Source: Metabacillus malikii (GTDB taxonomy: Bacteria > Bacillota > Bacilli > Bacillales > Bacillaceae). From it: a stretch of DNA of 64,000 nt. How positions within the stretch are numbered: the stretch's first letter is position 1; every line of letters starts with the position of its first letter. The notes beneath the pieces were generated by a model, which was given only the letters and a program-made list of their open reading frames with translations, made no database searches and was not told the origin of the DNA. The stretch spans positions 1 through 64,000 of the forward strand of contig NZ_JAUSUD010000007.1 in the NCBI RefSeq assembly GCF_030813355.1, read 5' to 3'. This document shows positions 20,150 through 28,898 of this stretch, in pieces. The translations under genes were made by a program, and so were the position numbers.

Positions 20150-20423
20150 GGGTCTGCCCCCTCCAACAAAGACTAGTATATAGAACGGAATCGTACAAGG
20201 AATTAATTCAAAAATAATGTTAGAGGGGGCTGACTCTCCTGTTTTGTCCCCTCCAAATATGACTAGTATATAGAACGAAATCGTACAGGAATTAATTCAA
20301 AAATATGTTAGAGGGGGCTGACCCACCTGTTTTGCCCCCTCCAAATATGACTAGTATATAGAACGAAATCAAACAAGGAATTAATTCAAAAATAATGTTA
20401 GAGGGGGCTGACCCTCCTTTTTT
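20150..20423. repeat. Three tandem hairpin-bearing units downstream of pepF
   Basis: Three copies of an 87-90-bp unit, at about 20156, 20246 and 20333. Each starts with CCCCTCCAA, contains ACTAGTATATAGAACG and GGAATTAATTCAAAAAT, and ends TGTTAGAGGGGGCTGAC. The GC ends pair (CCCCCTCCAACA with TGTTAGAGGGGG in unit 1), so each unit can form a long stem-loop, and units are joined by GGGTCTGCC or CTGACCC-type linkers. The last unit ends in CTCCTTTTTTAG, so the array may act as a transcription terminator for pepF. Confidence 0.85.
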
Positions 20424-20438
20424 AGTCAGCTCCAATAT

Positions 20439-20606
20439 TCAAAAGCCTTTAAATGTTTTACGGTGATTAATTAAATACAGCGTTATAAACAAGGCAATAA
20501 ACAATAGAGGTGATGTGATATAGAGAGGAAGCAAATTCATAAATGCGAGTAAGTTAACAAAAAATAAAATTGTCGTCGAGATGATACCTACAATAATCCA
20601 CTTCAT
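20439..20606 (-). CDS. Small two-span membrane protein, unknown function
   Basis: A 55-aa frame on the minus strand with AAGGAGG 10 bp before the ATG. The sequence is almost entirely two hydrophobic helices: WIIVGIISTTILFFVNLLAF and ITSPLLFIALFITLYLI, with a short basic tail (NHRKTFKGF). It lies just beyond the tandem hairpin array and is convergent with pepF. I do not recognise the family. The ribosome-binding site and amino-acid pattern make it a likely real gene. Confidence 0.6.
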   Translation of the reverse strand: MKWIIVGIISTTILFFVNLLAFMNLLPLYITSPLLFIALFITLYLINHRKTFKGF

Positions 20607-20889
20607 CTAAAAAATTCCTCCTTACGTCTGTTCATAAATTATATATGAAACTGTATGTCCATTTATCCCACAATGACCTAATTTGATGGAACCATTCCTA
20701 AAACTATAGAAAAATACTATAATTATTTGTGAATTTTTTGTGAATATAAGGTCTTACCCTTGTCAAAATGCGACAGAATTTGATATAGTAAGGATGTGAA
20801 ATTAATCACAAAACAAACATTTACCCCTTTGTTTGACCGTGAAAAATTTCTCCCATCCCCTTTGTTGTCGTTAAGACATAAAAGAGAAG

Positions 20890-20926
20890 ACCTTATGCAT
20901 TCGTGTATAAGGTATTCTTTATTTTA
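20890..20926. terminator. Hairpin, possible bidirectional terminator
   Basis: ACCTTAT (20890-20896) pairs with ATAAGGT (20907-20913), flanked by TTCTTTATTTT on the plus side and a matching A-rich stretch on the other. The rest of 20607-20981 shows no gene. Confidence 0.5.
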
Positions 20927-20981
20927 GAAGGTATTTTGAATACACAAAAGCTACATGCACGTTTTATGCTTTACTACATAA

Positions 20982-21354
20982 GGCTGTTTTCGTAAACATT
21001 GTTGCTTTTAACTGAGTTGTCGTTTAGGGTTTGTCTCCTCTTGCAGTACTCGCTTTCCGCGGGGTGGTGAGCTTCATAGCTCCTTGCTCACGAACAAGCA
21101 AACTTCAGGTCTTCTCCCTACGATAAGTCATCATCGATTCGCCATTCGGCTCATCGTGATTCCTTTATCACAGTCGATGCCCCTCCAGTTTGTACGTCGA
21201 TGGGCAAGCCGCCTACGCTATACTTTCTCCTCAGCGTAAACGTCTGCTCACGTCTCACCTCTCCCACGCATCCCGCAGGAGACTCGCACTTTAAGCTCCA
21301 ACAAACCCTTAAAAAGGTTAGTGCAAAAAGCCACAATCTTTTAGAAAAGAGCCA
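20982..21354 (+). mobile_element. MITE-like repeat, copy B (373 bp, long form)
   Basis: Ends GGCTGTTTTCGTAAACATTG and CACAATCTTTTAGAAAAGAG then CCA. It is flanked by TACATAA at 20975-20981 and again at 21355-21361, an exact 7-bp duplication. It carries the family core plus about 150 bp of extra internal sequence (around 21125-21265, ATCATCGATTCGCC onward) absent from the shorter copies. An open frame crossing it has no ribosome-binding site. Confidence 0.85.
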
Positions 21355-21419
21355 TACATAAAAAGCCACCCTCACATGGCAATAAGGGTGGTTATCACTA
21401 ATAATATATAAGGGCAATG

Positions 21420-22298
21420 TCATCGTAAGTAACGCCAAAACGTACCGTGTTTTGCTTGGACCTTTTCGACCTTTTGTGAAAGGATTAATTTTTTTAATTC
21501 CTTTTCAACCCCACTCAATGTCATGTTGTAGACGAGCGCAATTTCTGCAGAGGCGACAAATTGATAATGCTGTAAAAATGCCTCTAATGGAGGTGTATGT
21601 GACGGCTTAATTTGTTTGCCAATCATTTCTTGTAGGACGTTCACATACATATCATAGGAATATACTCCTGTAATAATGATACCTTCTTCCTCAACATTCT
21701 CACTAAAGAACGCTAATGTTGGAATCTCGCTCACATTCATTTCTGAGGTGATTTTTAAATCGCATTGAAACGCCTTTGAAGAAGCGTGTGAATGAATGTC
21801 CCGTTCAAATTCAGTTACATCTAATCCAACCATTTCTGCTATCGAGATTAAATGAGTAATTTTTGAGACATTTTTACTTTCAATGAATAATGTCTCTTGT
21901 AATTTTCTTAAAAAACGTAATCCAGCCTTTCTGCCTTGGAGCTCAGCTGCTTTAATTGCTAACGATGCTGTAAACGGAGAATCTACTCCTTCATCTAACC
22001 AAACTTTCCCGTCACAAGACATGCCTGTTCTGCTTGCAGTTTTCTCCCAAGCTTGGGCAAGCTTATCAGGCCTTTTTCTCTTTGTAATATTTAATGTTGC
22101 GAGCTTGCCACTAAGTATATGCCTAAGTGTAAATAGACGACCATACTCAATTTGAAGTTTTTTTATAATTGGTTCAAGTGCCCAACAGTCAGGACAAAGT
22201 GGGTCAACAAACATATAGATTTCTAGTGGCTTATTTGGGTGACCATTACAATGTGAGAAAAAGAGATTGTGGTCTTTATTCTCACAGTTGTTATTCAT
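21420..22298 (-). CDS. yjbH: ClpXP adaptor for Spx, YjbH (SpxH)
   Basis: A 292-aa DsbA/thioredoxin-fold protein that delivers Spx to ClpXP and so keeps Spx low in unstressed cells. The thioredoxin-like active site is visible as [14 protein letters not shown] (CPDC near residue 35). An EIPTLAFF segment near residue 193 corresponds to the cis-Pro loop. The N-terminus is Cys/His-rich ([16 protein letters not shown]), as known for zinc-binding YjbH. It is co-transcribed with yjbI, overlapping by 8 bases. Its target gene spx is 9 kb away. Confidence 0.94.
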   Translation of the reverse strand: MNNNCENKDHNLFFSHCNGHPNKPLEIYMFVDPLCPDCWALEPIIKKLQIEYGRLFTLRHILSGKLATLNITKRKRPDKLAQAWEKTASRTGMSCDGKVWLDEGVDSPFTASLAIKAAELQGRKAGLRFLRKLQETLFIESKNVSKITHLISIAEMVGLDVTEFERDIHSHASSKAFQCDLKITSEMNVSEIPTLAFFSENVEEEGIIITGVYSYDMYVNVLQEMIGKQIKPSHTPPLEAFLQHYQFVASAEIALVYNMTLSGVEKELKKLILSQKVEKVQAKHGTFWRYLR

Positions 22299-22701
22299 GA
22301 TTTAATCCCTCTTTCTGATCGTTACTTGAGCTATTCACCATATGATGTGCTGTTAGTTGCAGTCGATGAAAAAGAAACTCTCTTATTTCTCCGCTTAGAC
22401 CAACCTCATCCATTGCCTCTTCCATACAACTAAGCCATGCGTCAGCACGGGCAGGAGTAATTGGAAAAGGTAAGTGTCTCGCTCTTAACATTGGGTGTCC
22501 GTGTTCTTCGGTGTATAAAGGAGGACCACCTAAATACTGAGTAAGAAATTGTTTTTGCTTCCTTGCAGTTTCTGATAAATCGTCTGGGAAGATTGGAAAA
22601 AGCATTGGGTGCTTTTGCACTTTCCCATAAAAGGTATCAACAAGCCGCGAAAGCATTTCCTCTCCTATCGCATCATAGGGTGTTTGATTTGGTTCAGTCA
22701 T
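22291..22701 (-). CDS. yjbI: Truncated haemoglobin YjbI (group II)
   Basis: A 136-aa group-II truncated haemoglobin that binds haem and oxygen. The 2-on-2 globin pattern includes [20 protein letters not shown] with the proximal His in RARHLPF, and the conserved Trp in [11 protein letters not shown]. The gene overlaps the downstream yjbH by 8 bp (ATGAATAA). This yjbI-yjbH pairing is conserved in Bacillus and suggests a link between haem/redox state and Spx turnover; that link is inference. The ATG at 22701 is preceded by AGGAGTTCTCAAC on the minus strand. Confidence 0.95.
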   Translation of the reverse strand: MTEPNQTPYDAIGEEMLSRLVDTFYGKVQKHPMLFPIFPDDLSETARKQKQFLTQYLGGPPLYTEEHGHPMLRARHLPFPITPARADAWLSCMEEAMDEVGLSGEIREFLFHRLQLTAHHMVNSSSNDQKEGLNHE

Positions 22702-23171
22702 GTTGAGAACTCCTTTATTTTGCTCAATTTTCTAATATATCTATAGAAGGAATACCGTTATTATAAAACATTATGTCATATTATTGCATTGAGTGAGAGC
22801 ATTGCAGCTCATTTGTCAGATAAAGATATATAGTATACAAGCTGTCTAAAAACATCGAATTCAAATAATATAATATGATAGACTTCACCATACTTATTAC
22901 ATTTTAACAAGCGTTTGTAGATATCTCAAACAAATCGCTTTACCAATCCCATAAATAGTCCTAATCCAATTGTATGACTCGCTTTATATTATTAGGGGAT
23001 TTACATATAAATGCTAGTATTTTCCTATTTGATGACTGTAGAAGACTATTGTTTATATCCATTGCCATTTGTTGAGGGAAATATGTATTAGTTTGATGGA
23101 GGAAGAAGGTATTTCAGTAGCGGAAATTTATTTATGACTGCTTCTGTAAAGAGGTATCCCCAAAATAAGAA
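22702..23171. other. Intergenic region yjbI-cwlQ, no gene seen
   Basis: About 470 bp without a supported gene. It must hold the yjbI promoter, but no clear -35/-10 pair was chosen. Short inverted sequences occur near 22910-22945 (AAGCG-TTTGT and ACAAA-TCGCTT), without a T-run. Confidence 0.45.
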
Positions 23172-23198
23172 ATAGCCAATCGATGGATGATTGGCTAT
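23165..23198 (-). terminator. Terminator of cwlQ
   Basis: On the minus strand ATAGCCAATC (23198-23189) pairs with GATTGGCTAT (23181-23172), followed by TTCTTATTTT. The stem overlaps the cwlQ stop codon. Confidence 0.85.
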
Positions 23199-23845
23199 GC
23201 AAAATACGAAGCTGTTATTTTCTTTACATAATTTTGCGTTTCTTTGAACGGAGGTATTCCTCCATATTTATCTACATTTCCTGGTCCAGCATTATAAGCC
23301 GCTAACGCTAAAGTTACATCGCCATTATATTTTGAAAGCATCTTTTTCAAATATTTCGTTCCACCTTCAATATTTTGGACTGGATTAAATGGGTCCTCTA
23401 CACCTAAAGAACGGGCAGTAGCGGGCATTAATTGCATAAGTCCCATCGCACCTACATGACTTTTAGCATTTGGATTGAATCCTGATTCTTGTTTTATTAC
23501 AGCTTTAATGAGTTTTTCATCGACGCCATATTTCTCAGACGCGGCACGAATCATTGTGTCGATATCACCAGTTTGTCCAGTTTTCGTTACTGAGTCTGTA
23601 GATATCGGTGGGAGTTGGTGTGATGTTGTCTTGCTTAACAAACTTGTTAAGTTGTCTAAGTTTGGCATTATCTGCTGTTGTTCAGACGGTTTTGATTCAA
23701 TAGACACTGAGTTTAATAGTGAATTCAATAAATCTTGAAAATCAGTATTAAGTGATGATGAGTCTGTTGTCGTTCCTTTTGTATCAAGATTTCGAAGTGC
23801 CTGTAATTCTAGCAGTGTTTTATAATATTGTGTTTTTATGTCCAA
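23195..23845 (-). CDS. cwlQ: CwlQ, lytic transglycosylase/muramidase
   Basis: A 216-aa protein with a C-terminal SLT (goose-lysozyme-like) domain from about residue 97. The catalytic Glu is in [13 protein letters not shown], followed by [13 protein letters not shown] and [16 protein letters not shown]. The N-terminal half is low-complexity, Ser/Thr-rich and lacks an obvious signal peptide. It corresponds to B. subtilis YjbJ (CwlQ), reported to cleave peptidoglycan glycan strands with both muramidase and transglycosylase activity. The start is TTG 23845 with GAGG 7 bp upstream. It lies 5 bp after yjbK, as in an operon. Confidence 0.9.
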   Translation of the reverse strand: MDIKTQYYKTLLELQALRNLDTKGTTTDSSSLNTDFQDLLNSLLNSVSIESKPSEQQQIMPNLDNLTSLLSKTTSHQLPPISTDSVTKTGQTGDIDTMIRAASEKYGVDEKLIKAVIKQESGFNPNAKSHVGAMGLMQLMPATARSLGVEDPFNPVQNIEGGTKYLKKMLSKYNGDVTLALAAYNAGPGNVDKYGGIPPFKETQNYVKKITASYFA

Positions 23846-23850
23846 ATAAT

Positions 23851-24435
23851 CTACCTCATTTCTTTATATTTTTGCTCATAAAAACGTCTAATTTTATTTT
23901 TCGTTGTACGGACTGGAATTGCATATGTTTTTAGCAAATCAGTAAAGTGTTCCTTACCGATTTGTTCGTCTTTCACTTCAAATTCTAGCTCATAATCTTC
24001 TATATTTAAATATCGGCTATAATCTAAAACAATTAACCCTTCTCGGTAAATTTTTTCAGCGCGTATCGTTGTTAACGAACCAAAGTAGACAATGTCATGA
24101 TGATTAACACCAAGATTTTCAATTTGTTTGATAATCTTCCCTTCAGGTAATTGACCAGTTTCGATAATAATCTGGGCAGTTTTTTCATCAATTTGTTGAT
24201 GTGTTTCTAAAAGCCCAATCTGTGCAGGCTCCTTTAACGTTAAATATAATGTATCCTGTTTTTGGCGAATTCTTAACGCAGCGCCCACTTCTTTTAAATG
24301 AAATTGCGGTGTATCAAAATAATGATTTTCTTGTAAAATAAAATCACTGTCATCTATATCAAAAGCAGCCTTAAGTTTTGAAAACTCGTCCTTAGTGAGC
24401 ATGTTTTTAAATTCGATTTCAATTTCCTGTGACAT
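23851..24435 (-). CDS. yjbK: YjbK, CYTH-domain phosphohydrolase
   Basis: A 194-aa CYTH (adenylyl cyclase class IV/thiamine triphosphatase) protein. The signature ExExK is EIEFK at residues 5-10. Basic and acidic residues of the triphosphate tunnel are visible in [21 protein letters not shown] and YELEFEVKD. The family hydrolyses inorganic or organic triphosphates; the exact substrate here is inferred. It is the first gene of yjbK-cwlQ. A MITE-like element sits 36 bp upstream of its start, so its promoter is either inside that element or very short. Confidence 0.88.
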   Translation of the reverse strand: MSQEIEIEFKNMLTKDEFSKLKAAFDIDDSDFILQENHYFDTPQFHLKEVGAALRIRQKQDTLYLTLKEPAQIGLLETHQQIDEKTAQIIIETGQLPEGKIIKQIENLGVNHHDIVYFGSLTTIRAEKIYREGLIVLDYSRYLNIEDYELEFEVKDEQIGKEHFTDLLKTYAIPVRTTKNKIRRFYEQKYKEMR

Positions 24436-24471
24436 CTAAAAAATCGCCTCAAATCTATTGCGTATTTAAAA

Positions 24472-24691
24472 GGCTGTTATCATAAACATTGTTGCTTTTA
24501 ACTCAGTTGTCGTTTAGGGTTTGTCTCCGCTACAGTACTCGCTTTCCGCGGGGTGGGTGCTGAGCCTCCTCAGCGCAAACGCCTGCGGGGTCTCAGCTCT
24601 CCCACTCATCCCGCAGGAGTCTCGCACTTCCGCTCCAACAAACCCTTAAAAAGGTTAGTGCATAAAGCCACAATCTCTTAGAAAAGAGCCA
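24472..24691 (+). mobile_element. MITE-like repeat, copy C, in the divergent yjbK/yjbL promoter region
   Basis: Ends GGCTGTTATCATAAACATTG and CACAATCTCTTAGAAAAGAG then CCA. Exact 7-bp flanking duplication TTTAAAA at 24465-24471 and 24692-24698. The interior has TTTCCGCGGGGTGG, GAGCCTCCTCAGC and CATCCCGCAGGAGTC. The GC-rich part GAGCCTCCTCAGCGCAAACGC can fold locally. Confidence 0.88.
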
Positions 24692-24847
24692 TTTAAAAAG
24701 ACTTTACCTCTATTATCTCTTCCTTTCAGTTAATAAGCAATGTTATCATCACAGTTTTTAATATGGTAAAATAATCATGGATGTAGAAACTGTTATATAC
24801 AACAGTTACATTTATTTACTTGCACTTAGAACTGGAAGGAGATACAT

Positions 24848-25231
24848 ATGAATAAAAGAATTGAAGTAAAGCGCGCAATTATTGAAACTAATCGTATTCA
24901 TTTACATATTGATGAATCATTAAATGAAATGGTCACTTTAGCACCTAAAGGACAAATGTTAGTTGATTCAGATAGGCTATCTTTTATCTATTTGTTAGAA
25001 ACAGAGGATGAGTTTATTTATACAGATTTACCCCACACCATTTGGCCACAGCTTAAAAAGGCCGTGGATAACAAGTTTGATGTAGTATTGTCAATTAATG
25101 AACGAGAAATAGAATTGATAAACCTTGTTGACGAATTAAGCTACCTTATAGAAAATATTAAAGATAATGCAAATTATGGGGAAGAAATGGAAGCGAAAGT
25201 AACGGAAATATTCTCCCTTGATAAAGAATAA
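24848..25231 (+). CDS. yjbL: YjbL, UPF0738 family protein
   Basis: A 127-aa acidic soluble protein of the UPF0738 family. It matches by its opening MNKRIEVKRAIIE, the LAPKGQMLVDSDRLSFIYLLE region and the overall length. No enzyme motif is recognisable and the function is unknown. The ATG follows GGAAGGAGATACAT, a strong ribosome-binding site. It is divergent from yjbK and about 90 bp before sasB, as in B. subtilis. Confidence 0.85.
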   Translation: MNKRIEVKRAIIETNRIHLHIDESLNEMVTLAPKGQMLVDSDRLSFIYLLETEDEFIYTDLPHTIWPQLKKAVDNKFDVVLSINEREIELINLVDELSYLIENIKDNANYGEEMEAKVTEIFSLDKE

Positions 25232-25318
25232 CGACATATAATGAGGAGAAAACCGCTCGACCCTTAAGTTAGAGACATATCTTATGGGCATGAATCGTTC
25301 TATTTTAGGGGGCTTTTG

Positions 25319-25942
25319 ATGAAACACGAACATTGGAAATTATTTTTAACACCGTATAATCAAGCAGTGGAAGAATTAAAAGTGAAGTTTAGAGGAATAA
25401 GAGCACAATATGAACTCCATCATTCACACTCTCCGATTGAATTCGTTACAGGACGCGTAAAACCTGTAGCGAGTATACTAGATAAAGCGAAGCGAAAAGG
25501 AATTCCTTTAGATAAAATTGAAGAAGGATTACAAGATATCGCAGGTATCAGAATGATGTGTCAATTTGTTGATGATATAAATGTTGTTGTGGAAATGTTA
25601 AGAAACCGCCATGATTTAGAAATTGTCGAGGAACGAGACTATATTACGAGTAAAAAAGAGAGCGGGTATCGTTCTTATCACGTCGTTGTGAAATATCCAG
25701 TTCAAACAGTCATTGGTGAGAAGAAATTGCTTGTAGAAATACAAATCCGCACATTGTCGATGAATTTCTGGGCAACAATTGAACATTCTCTAAACTATAA
25801 ATATAGTGGGAATATTCCAGAGGATATAAAAGTCCGACTAAAGCGTGCAGCAGAAGCAGCCTACTCCTTAGATGAAGAAATGTCGCAAATTAAGGGTGAG
25901 GTTCAGGAGGCACAAGTTATTTTCTCAAGGAAAACAGAGTAG
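25319..25942 (+). CDS. sasB: Small alarmone synthetase SasB (YjbM/RelQ)
   Basis: A 207-aa single-domain (p)ppGpp synthetase that transfers pyrophosphate from ATP to GTP or GDP. RelA_SpoT motifs are visible: VTGRVKPVASILDKAKRKG, DIAGIRMMCQF, RDYITSKKESGYRSYHVVV and VEIQIRTLSMNFWATIEH. No hydrolase, TGS or ACT domain is present, which is typical of the RelQ class. The ATG at 25319 follows GGGGG by about 5 bp; the TTG just before it is less likely. It is followed by nadK, as in B. subtilis. Confidence 0.95.
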   Translation: MKHEHWKLFLTPYNQAVEELKVKFRGIRAQYELHHSHSPIEFVTGRVKPVASILDKAKRKGIPLDKIEEGLQDIAGIRMMCQFVDDINVVVEMLRNRHDLEIVEERDYITSKKESGYRSYHVVVKYPVQTVIGEKKLLVEIQIRTLSMNFWATIEHSLNYKYSGNIPEDIKVRLKRAAEAAYSLDEEMSQIKGEVQEAQVIFSRKTE

Positions 25943-26202
25943 GATAACTTACGTATTGCTTGTTATTTAAAGAAAGTGAATGCGTCGGACATAACTATCA
26001 AACTTGAAGAATTTTTTGGGGTCACCACCCAATTTACATGGGCCAAGGCGTTTATTCTAATTGCTATTGGATATTGATATGATTTTCGATAATCATGTTT
26101 TATTTTATGAGATAAACTTAGTTCATATTGTGCGGATAGTCGTTTATTTATTGTTAGTAATCCATTAAAGATTTATGAAAATAACGATAAAGGGGTAGAA
26201 TT

Positions 26203-27012
26203 ATGAAATTTGCCATTTCATCAAAAGGTGACACGATTTCAAACTCGATTATGCAAAAAATGAAGACTTATTTAATAGATTTTCAGTTAGAATATGATGA
26301 AGATCAACCAGATATCGTAATCTCTGTTGGTGGAGATGGTACCCTATTATACGCCTTTCATCGTTACCGTAGCAGACTTAATAAAACAGCTTTTATCGGT
26401 GTTCATACTGGACATCTAGGATTTTATGCAGATTGGGTGCCAGATGAAATTGAGAAACTTGTCATCGCCATCGCAAAGACACCATATCAAATCGTCGAAT
26501 ATCCTATTTTAGAAGTAATTATCCGCCATAACGATAATCGTCGTGAGGCTAGATACTTGGCTCTTAATGAATGTACGGTTAAAAGCATTGAGGGTACATT
26601 AGTGATGAATGTTGAAATAAAAGGACAAAATTTCGAAACATTCCGCGGAGATGGTCTTTGTATCTCAACACCATCTGGTAGTACAGCCTACAATAAAGCT
26701 TTGGGCGGTGCGATACTTCACCCGTCGATTCGGGCAATTCAATTGGCGGAAATGGCATCAATAAATAACCGTGTGTTCCGTACGATCGGTTCACCACTTA
26801 TTTTGCCTGAGCATCATACATGTATTTTAAAACCTGTAAATGATGGCGACTTTCAAATAACGATAGACCATCTTACTCTTTTACATAAAGATGTAAAATC
26901 AATAGAATGTCGTGTTGCCGATGAAAACATAAGATTTGCACGATATAAACCATTCCCATTCTGGAAAAGAGTGAGGGATTCCTTTGTTGGCGACGTGGGG
27001 AGAAAAGATTGA
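26203..27012 (+). CDS. nadK: NAD kinase
   Basis: A 269-aa cytoplasmic enzyme that phosphorylates NAD to NADP using ATP. The diagnostic GGDGTLL (residues about 44-50) carries the catalytic Asp. NECTVK and [16 protein letters not shown] provide the NAD-binding NE/D and the conserved glycine-rich region. Length matches the Bacillus NadF/YjbN protein. The ATG at 26203 follows AAAGGGGTAGAATT. It is 35 bp upstream of the RluD-like gene and probably in one operon with it. Confidence 0.95.
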   Translation: MKFAISSKGDTISNSIMQKMKTYLIDFQLEYDEDQPDIVISVGGDGTLLYAFHRYRSRLNKTAFIGVHTGHLGFYADWVPDEIEKLVIAIAKTPYQIVEYPILEVIIRHNDNRREARYLALNECTVKSIEGTLVMNVEIKGQNFETFRGDGLCISTPSGSTAYNKALGGAILHPSIRAIQLAEMASINNRVFRTIGSPLILPEHHTCILKPVNDGDFQITIDHLTLLHKDVKSIECRVADENIRFARYKPFPFWKRVRDSFVGDVGRKD

Positions 27013-27047
27013 AGAAGCTAGCAAAATGATTGACAGGAGAATCATGA

Positions 27048-27941
27048 ATGAGGCCATTTCAATTACGATGGAAGATAAGCGCACAAGATAGCGGGAAACT
27101 AGTAAGAGATTTTTTAAAGGAAAAGAAACTTTCAAAGCGTGCGTTAACCGATATAAAGTTTCATGGTGGAGATATTGTCGTAAACTCTGAACGTGTGACC
27201 GTTAGGCACCACCTTCGAGAAGGAGAAGAATTAACCGTTATTTTTCCAAATGAAGAAAGAGGTGCGGGGCTACAAGCAGACGTAGTTCCTTTTGAAATTG
27301 TTTATGAGGACGAACATTGTTTAGTCATTGATAAACCGGCATCTGTTCCGTCAATTCCTTCAAGGGAGCATGTTGCAGGAACAGTGGCAAACGGTTTAAT
27401 TGACTATTATCAGCGAAACGATATAAACTCAACCGTTCATATCGTTAACCGTTTAGACAAAGATACTTCAGGCTTAATGTTAGTTGCTAAGCACCGTTTT
27501 GCCCATGCTCTCTTTTCTGAACAGCAAAAAAACAAACAAATTCATCGCACATATGAAGCAATTGCACATGGCCAATTTCGTTCAGCTAATGGAACAATTT
27601 CCAAGCCAATTGGGCGGAAAGACGATAGCATTATTGAAAGGGAAATTAGGGATGATGGTCAGGAAGCAATAACACATTTCAAAGTGTTGAAGGAATTGAA
27701 AGATAAGACATATCTCCAGCTTGTGCTTGACACGGGGAGAACACATCAAATACGAGTTCATCTTTCCTCGATTGGTCATCCTCTATGTGGGGATTCATTA
27801 TATGGGGGAACGACCGAACATATCAATCGTCAAGCTTTACATAGTGCACAATTATCGTTTTGGCACCCATTTTTAGAACGCGAATTACAATTAAATGCGG
27901 ATTTGCCAGAAGATATGAGATTACTTGTGGATAATAAATAG
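27048..27941 (+). CDS. yjbO: RluD-family pseudouridine synthase (YjbO)
   Basis: A 297-aa protein that isomerises uridine to pseudouridine in RNA. The catalytic motif is HIVNRLDKDTSGLML (Asp in RLDxxTSG) near residue 139. Conserved RTYEAIAHG and LDTGRTHQIRVHLSSIGHP segments are present. The N-terminal part (about residues 15-75) resembles an S4-like RNA-binding domain. It belongs to the RluA/RluD family; the target nucleotide is not known. The ATG at 27048 follows AGGAGA. Confidence 0.92.
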   Translation: MRPFQLRWKISAQDSGKLVRDFLKEKKLSKRALTDIKFHGGDIVVNSERVTVRHHLREGEELTVIFPNEERGAGLQADVVPFEIVYEDEHCLVIDKPASVPSIPSREHVAGTVANGLIDYYQRNDINSTVHIVNRLDKDTSGLMLVAKHRFAHALFSEQQKNKQIHRTYEAIAHGQFRSANGTISKPIGRKDDSIIEREIRDDGQEAITHFKVLKELKDKTYLQLVLDTGRTHQIRVHLSSIGHPLCGDSLYGGTTEHINRQALHSAQLSFWHPFLERELQLNADLPEDMRLLVDNK

Positions 27942-27945
27942 AATA

Positions 27946-27988
27946 GGGGAATCCAAAGTTACCCATTGCTGGTTAACTTGGATTCCCC
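27946..27988. terminator. Bidirectional terminator between yjbO and prpE
   Basis: Eleven-bp perfect stem GGGGAATCCAA (27946-27956) with TTGGATTCCCC (27978-27988), extended by AGTTA/TAACT-like pairs, with T-rich sequence on the plus side. The two genes converge on it. Confidence 0.85.
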
Positions 27989-27992
27989 TTGT

Positions 27993-28724
27993 TTAGCTTC
28001 TAAATCTTTCAGTGCCCAATGGAATAGAGGATTCAACAAATACGACCTCATCTTCCGGGTATCGATATGCTGTTAGTTTGTTGCCGAACACAGCACCGGT
28101 ATCAATGTTAATTGTCCGTCCTGTTCGGACAGGCTCTTTAACAGGTGTATGTCCATAGACGATTAATGGTTTTCCTTTGTAATGTTTTGCCCAATCACGC
28201 CGTTCAGGTGTTCCGTCAGGATTGTTTTTACCTGTAATATCTCCATATAAGACAAATGTTTTTACCTTTTTTGAATACTGGCCTATGTAATCTTCACGAA
28301 TACCTGCATGGGCAACGACTAGATTGCCGTTATCAAGTATTTGATAGAGTGGTGCTTGTTCATAAAGCCAAATGAATTTTCTTTTTATTTCATTTCGCTC
28401 TTTGCCTGATAACTGTTCATACTCTGCAACCGTTGTTTCAAGGCCATGTGTAATTTGGACTTTATTTCCAAGAAAATAACGGTACAGCTTATTGCAATGG
28501 TTTCCGGGAGAATAATAAGCCTGTTTCTCCTTTACTAACCGGTATACCACTTCGATAACTGGTATTGATTCAGGACCACGGTCTGTTAAATCCCCTACAA
28601 AAGACAATTTCCGCTTATCAGGATGAACAGGAATACCGCTTCCCCAATCATAACCAAGCTGCAATGTTAACGATTCAAACTCCTTATAACAACCATGGAT
28701 GTCTCCGATAATATCGATGGACAT
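27993..28724 (-). CDS. prpE: PrpE, bis(5'-nucleosyl)-tetraphosphatase
   Basis: A 243-aa metallophosphoesterase. The family motifs are in order: GDIHGC (residue 7), [20 protein letters not shown] and VYGHTP. In B. subtilis PrpE hydrolyses diadenosine tetraphosphate and affects spore germination; the same role is inferred. The minus-strand ATG lies 7 bp after TAGGAGGTGT, a strong ribosome-binding site. Immediately upstream is a set of GGGGGACAGTCCCCC palindromes, so the transcript start may be beyond them. Confidence 0.93.
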   Translation of the reverse strand: MSIDIIGDIHGCYKEFESLTLQLGYDWGSGIPVHPDKRKLSFVGDLTDRGPESIPVIEVVYRLVKEKQAYYSPGNHCNKLYRYFLGNKVQITHGLETTVAEYEQLSGKERNEIKRKFIWLYEQAPLYQILDNGNLVVAHAGIREDYIGQYSKKVKTFVLYGDITGKNNPDGTPERRDWAKHYKGKPLIVYGHTPVKEPVRTGRTINIDTGAVFGNKLTAYRYPEDEVVFVESSIPLGTERFRS

Positions 28725-28747
28725 GGATTACACCTCCTACATGTTGA

Positions 28748-28894
28748 GGGGGACAGTCCCCCGCTCCTTTAACGCGGTACATTGTTGGGGGACAGTCCCT
28801 CATCGCTTTAACGTGGTAATAAGCTGGGGGACTGTCCCCTATAAAGTATTTGCTAAGTTAATTTAGTATATGCCCTGCAGGGGGACAGTCCCCC
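28748..28894. repeat. Four GGGGGACAGTCCCCC palindromes between prpE and the SEDS gene
   Basis: Near-identical palindromes at 28748-28762, 28787-28799, 28826-28838 and 28880-28894. The first and last are perfect 15-mers; the middle two are shortened, and one has ACTGT in place of ACAGT. The first three are 38-39 bp apart and the spacers share CTTTAACG-GGTA. Each can form a small stem on either strand. Similar palindromes occur in other Bacillus genomes to my knowledge, but their role is not known to me. Confidence 0.9.
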
Positions 28895-28898
28895 GTTG

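Noticed and set aside
20150-20423. Possible CRISPR array
   Set aside because: Units are 87-90 bp direct repeats with internal hairpins and no unique spacers; no cas genes.
21151-21438. 95-codon minus-strand frame
   Set aside because: Lies almost wholly inside the MITE-like copy B, has no ribosome-binding site and an atypical composition.
26012-26032. Short GGGGTCACCACCC hairpin between sasB and nadK as a terminator
   Set aside because: Stem too short and no T-run in the right place on the plus strand.
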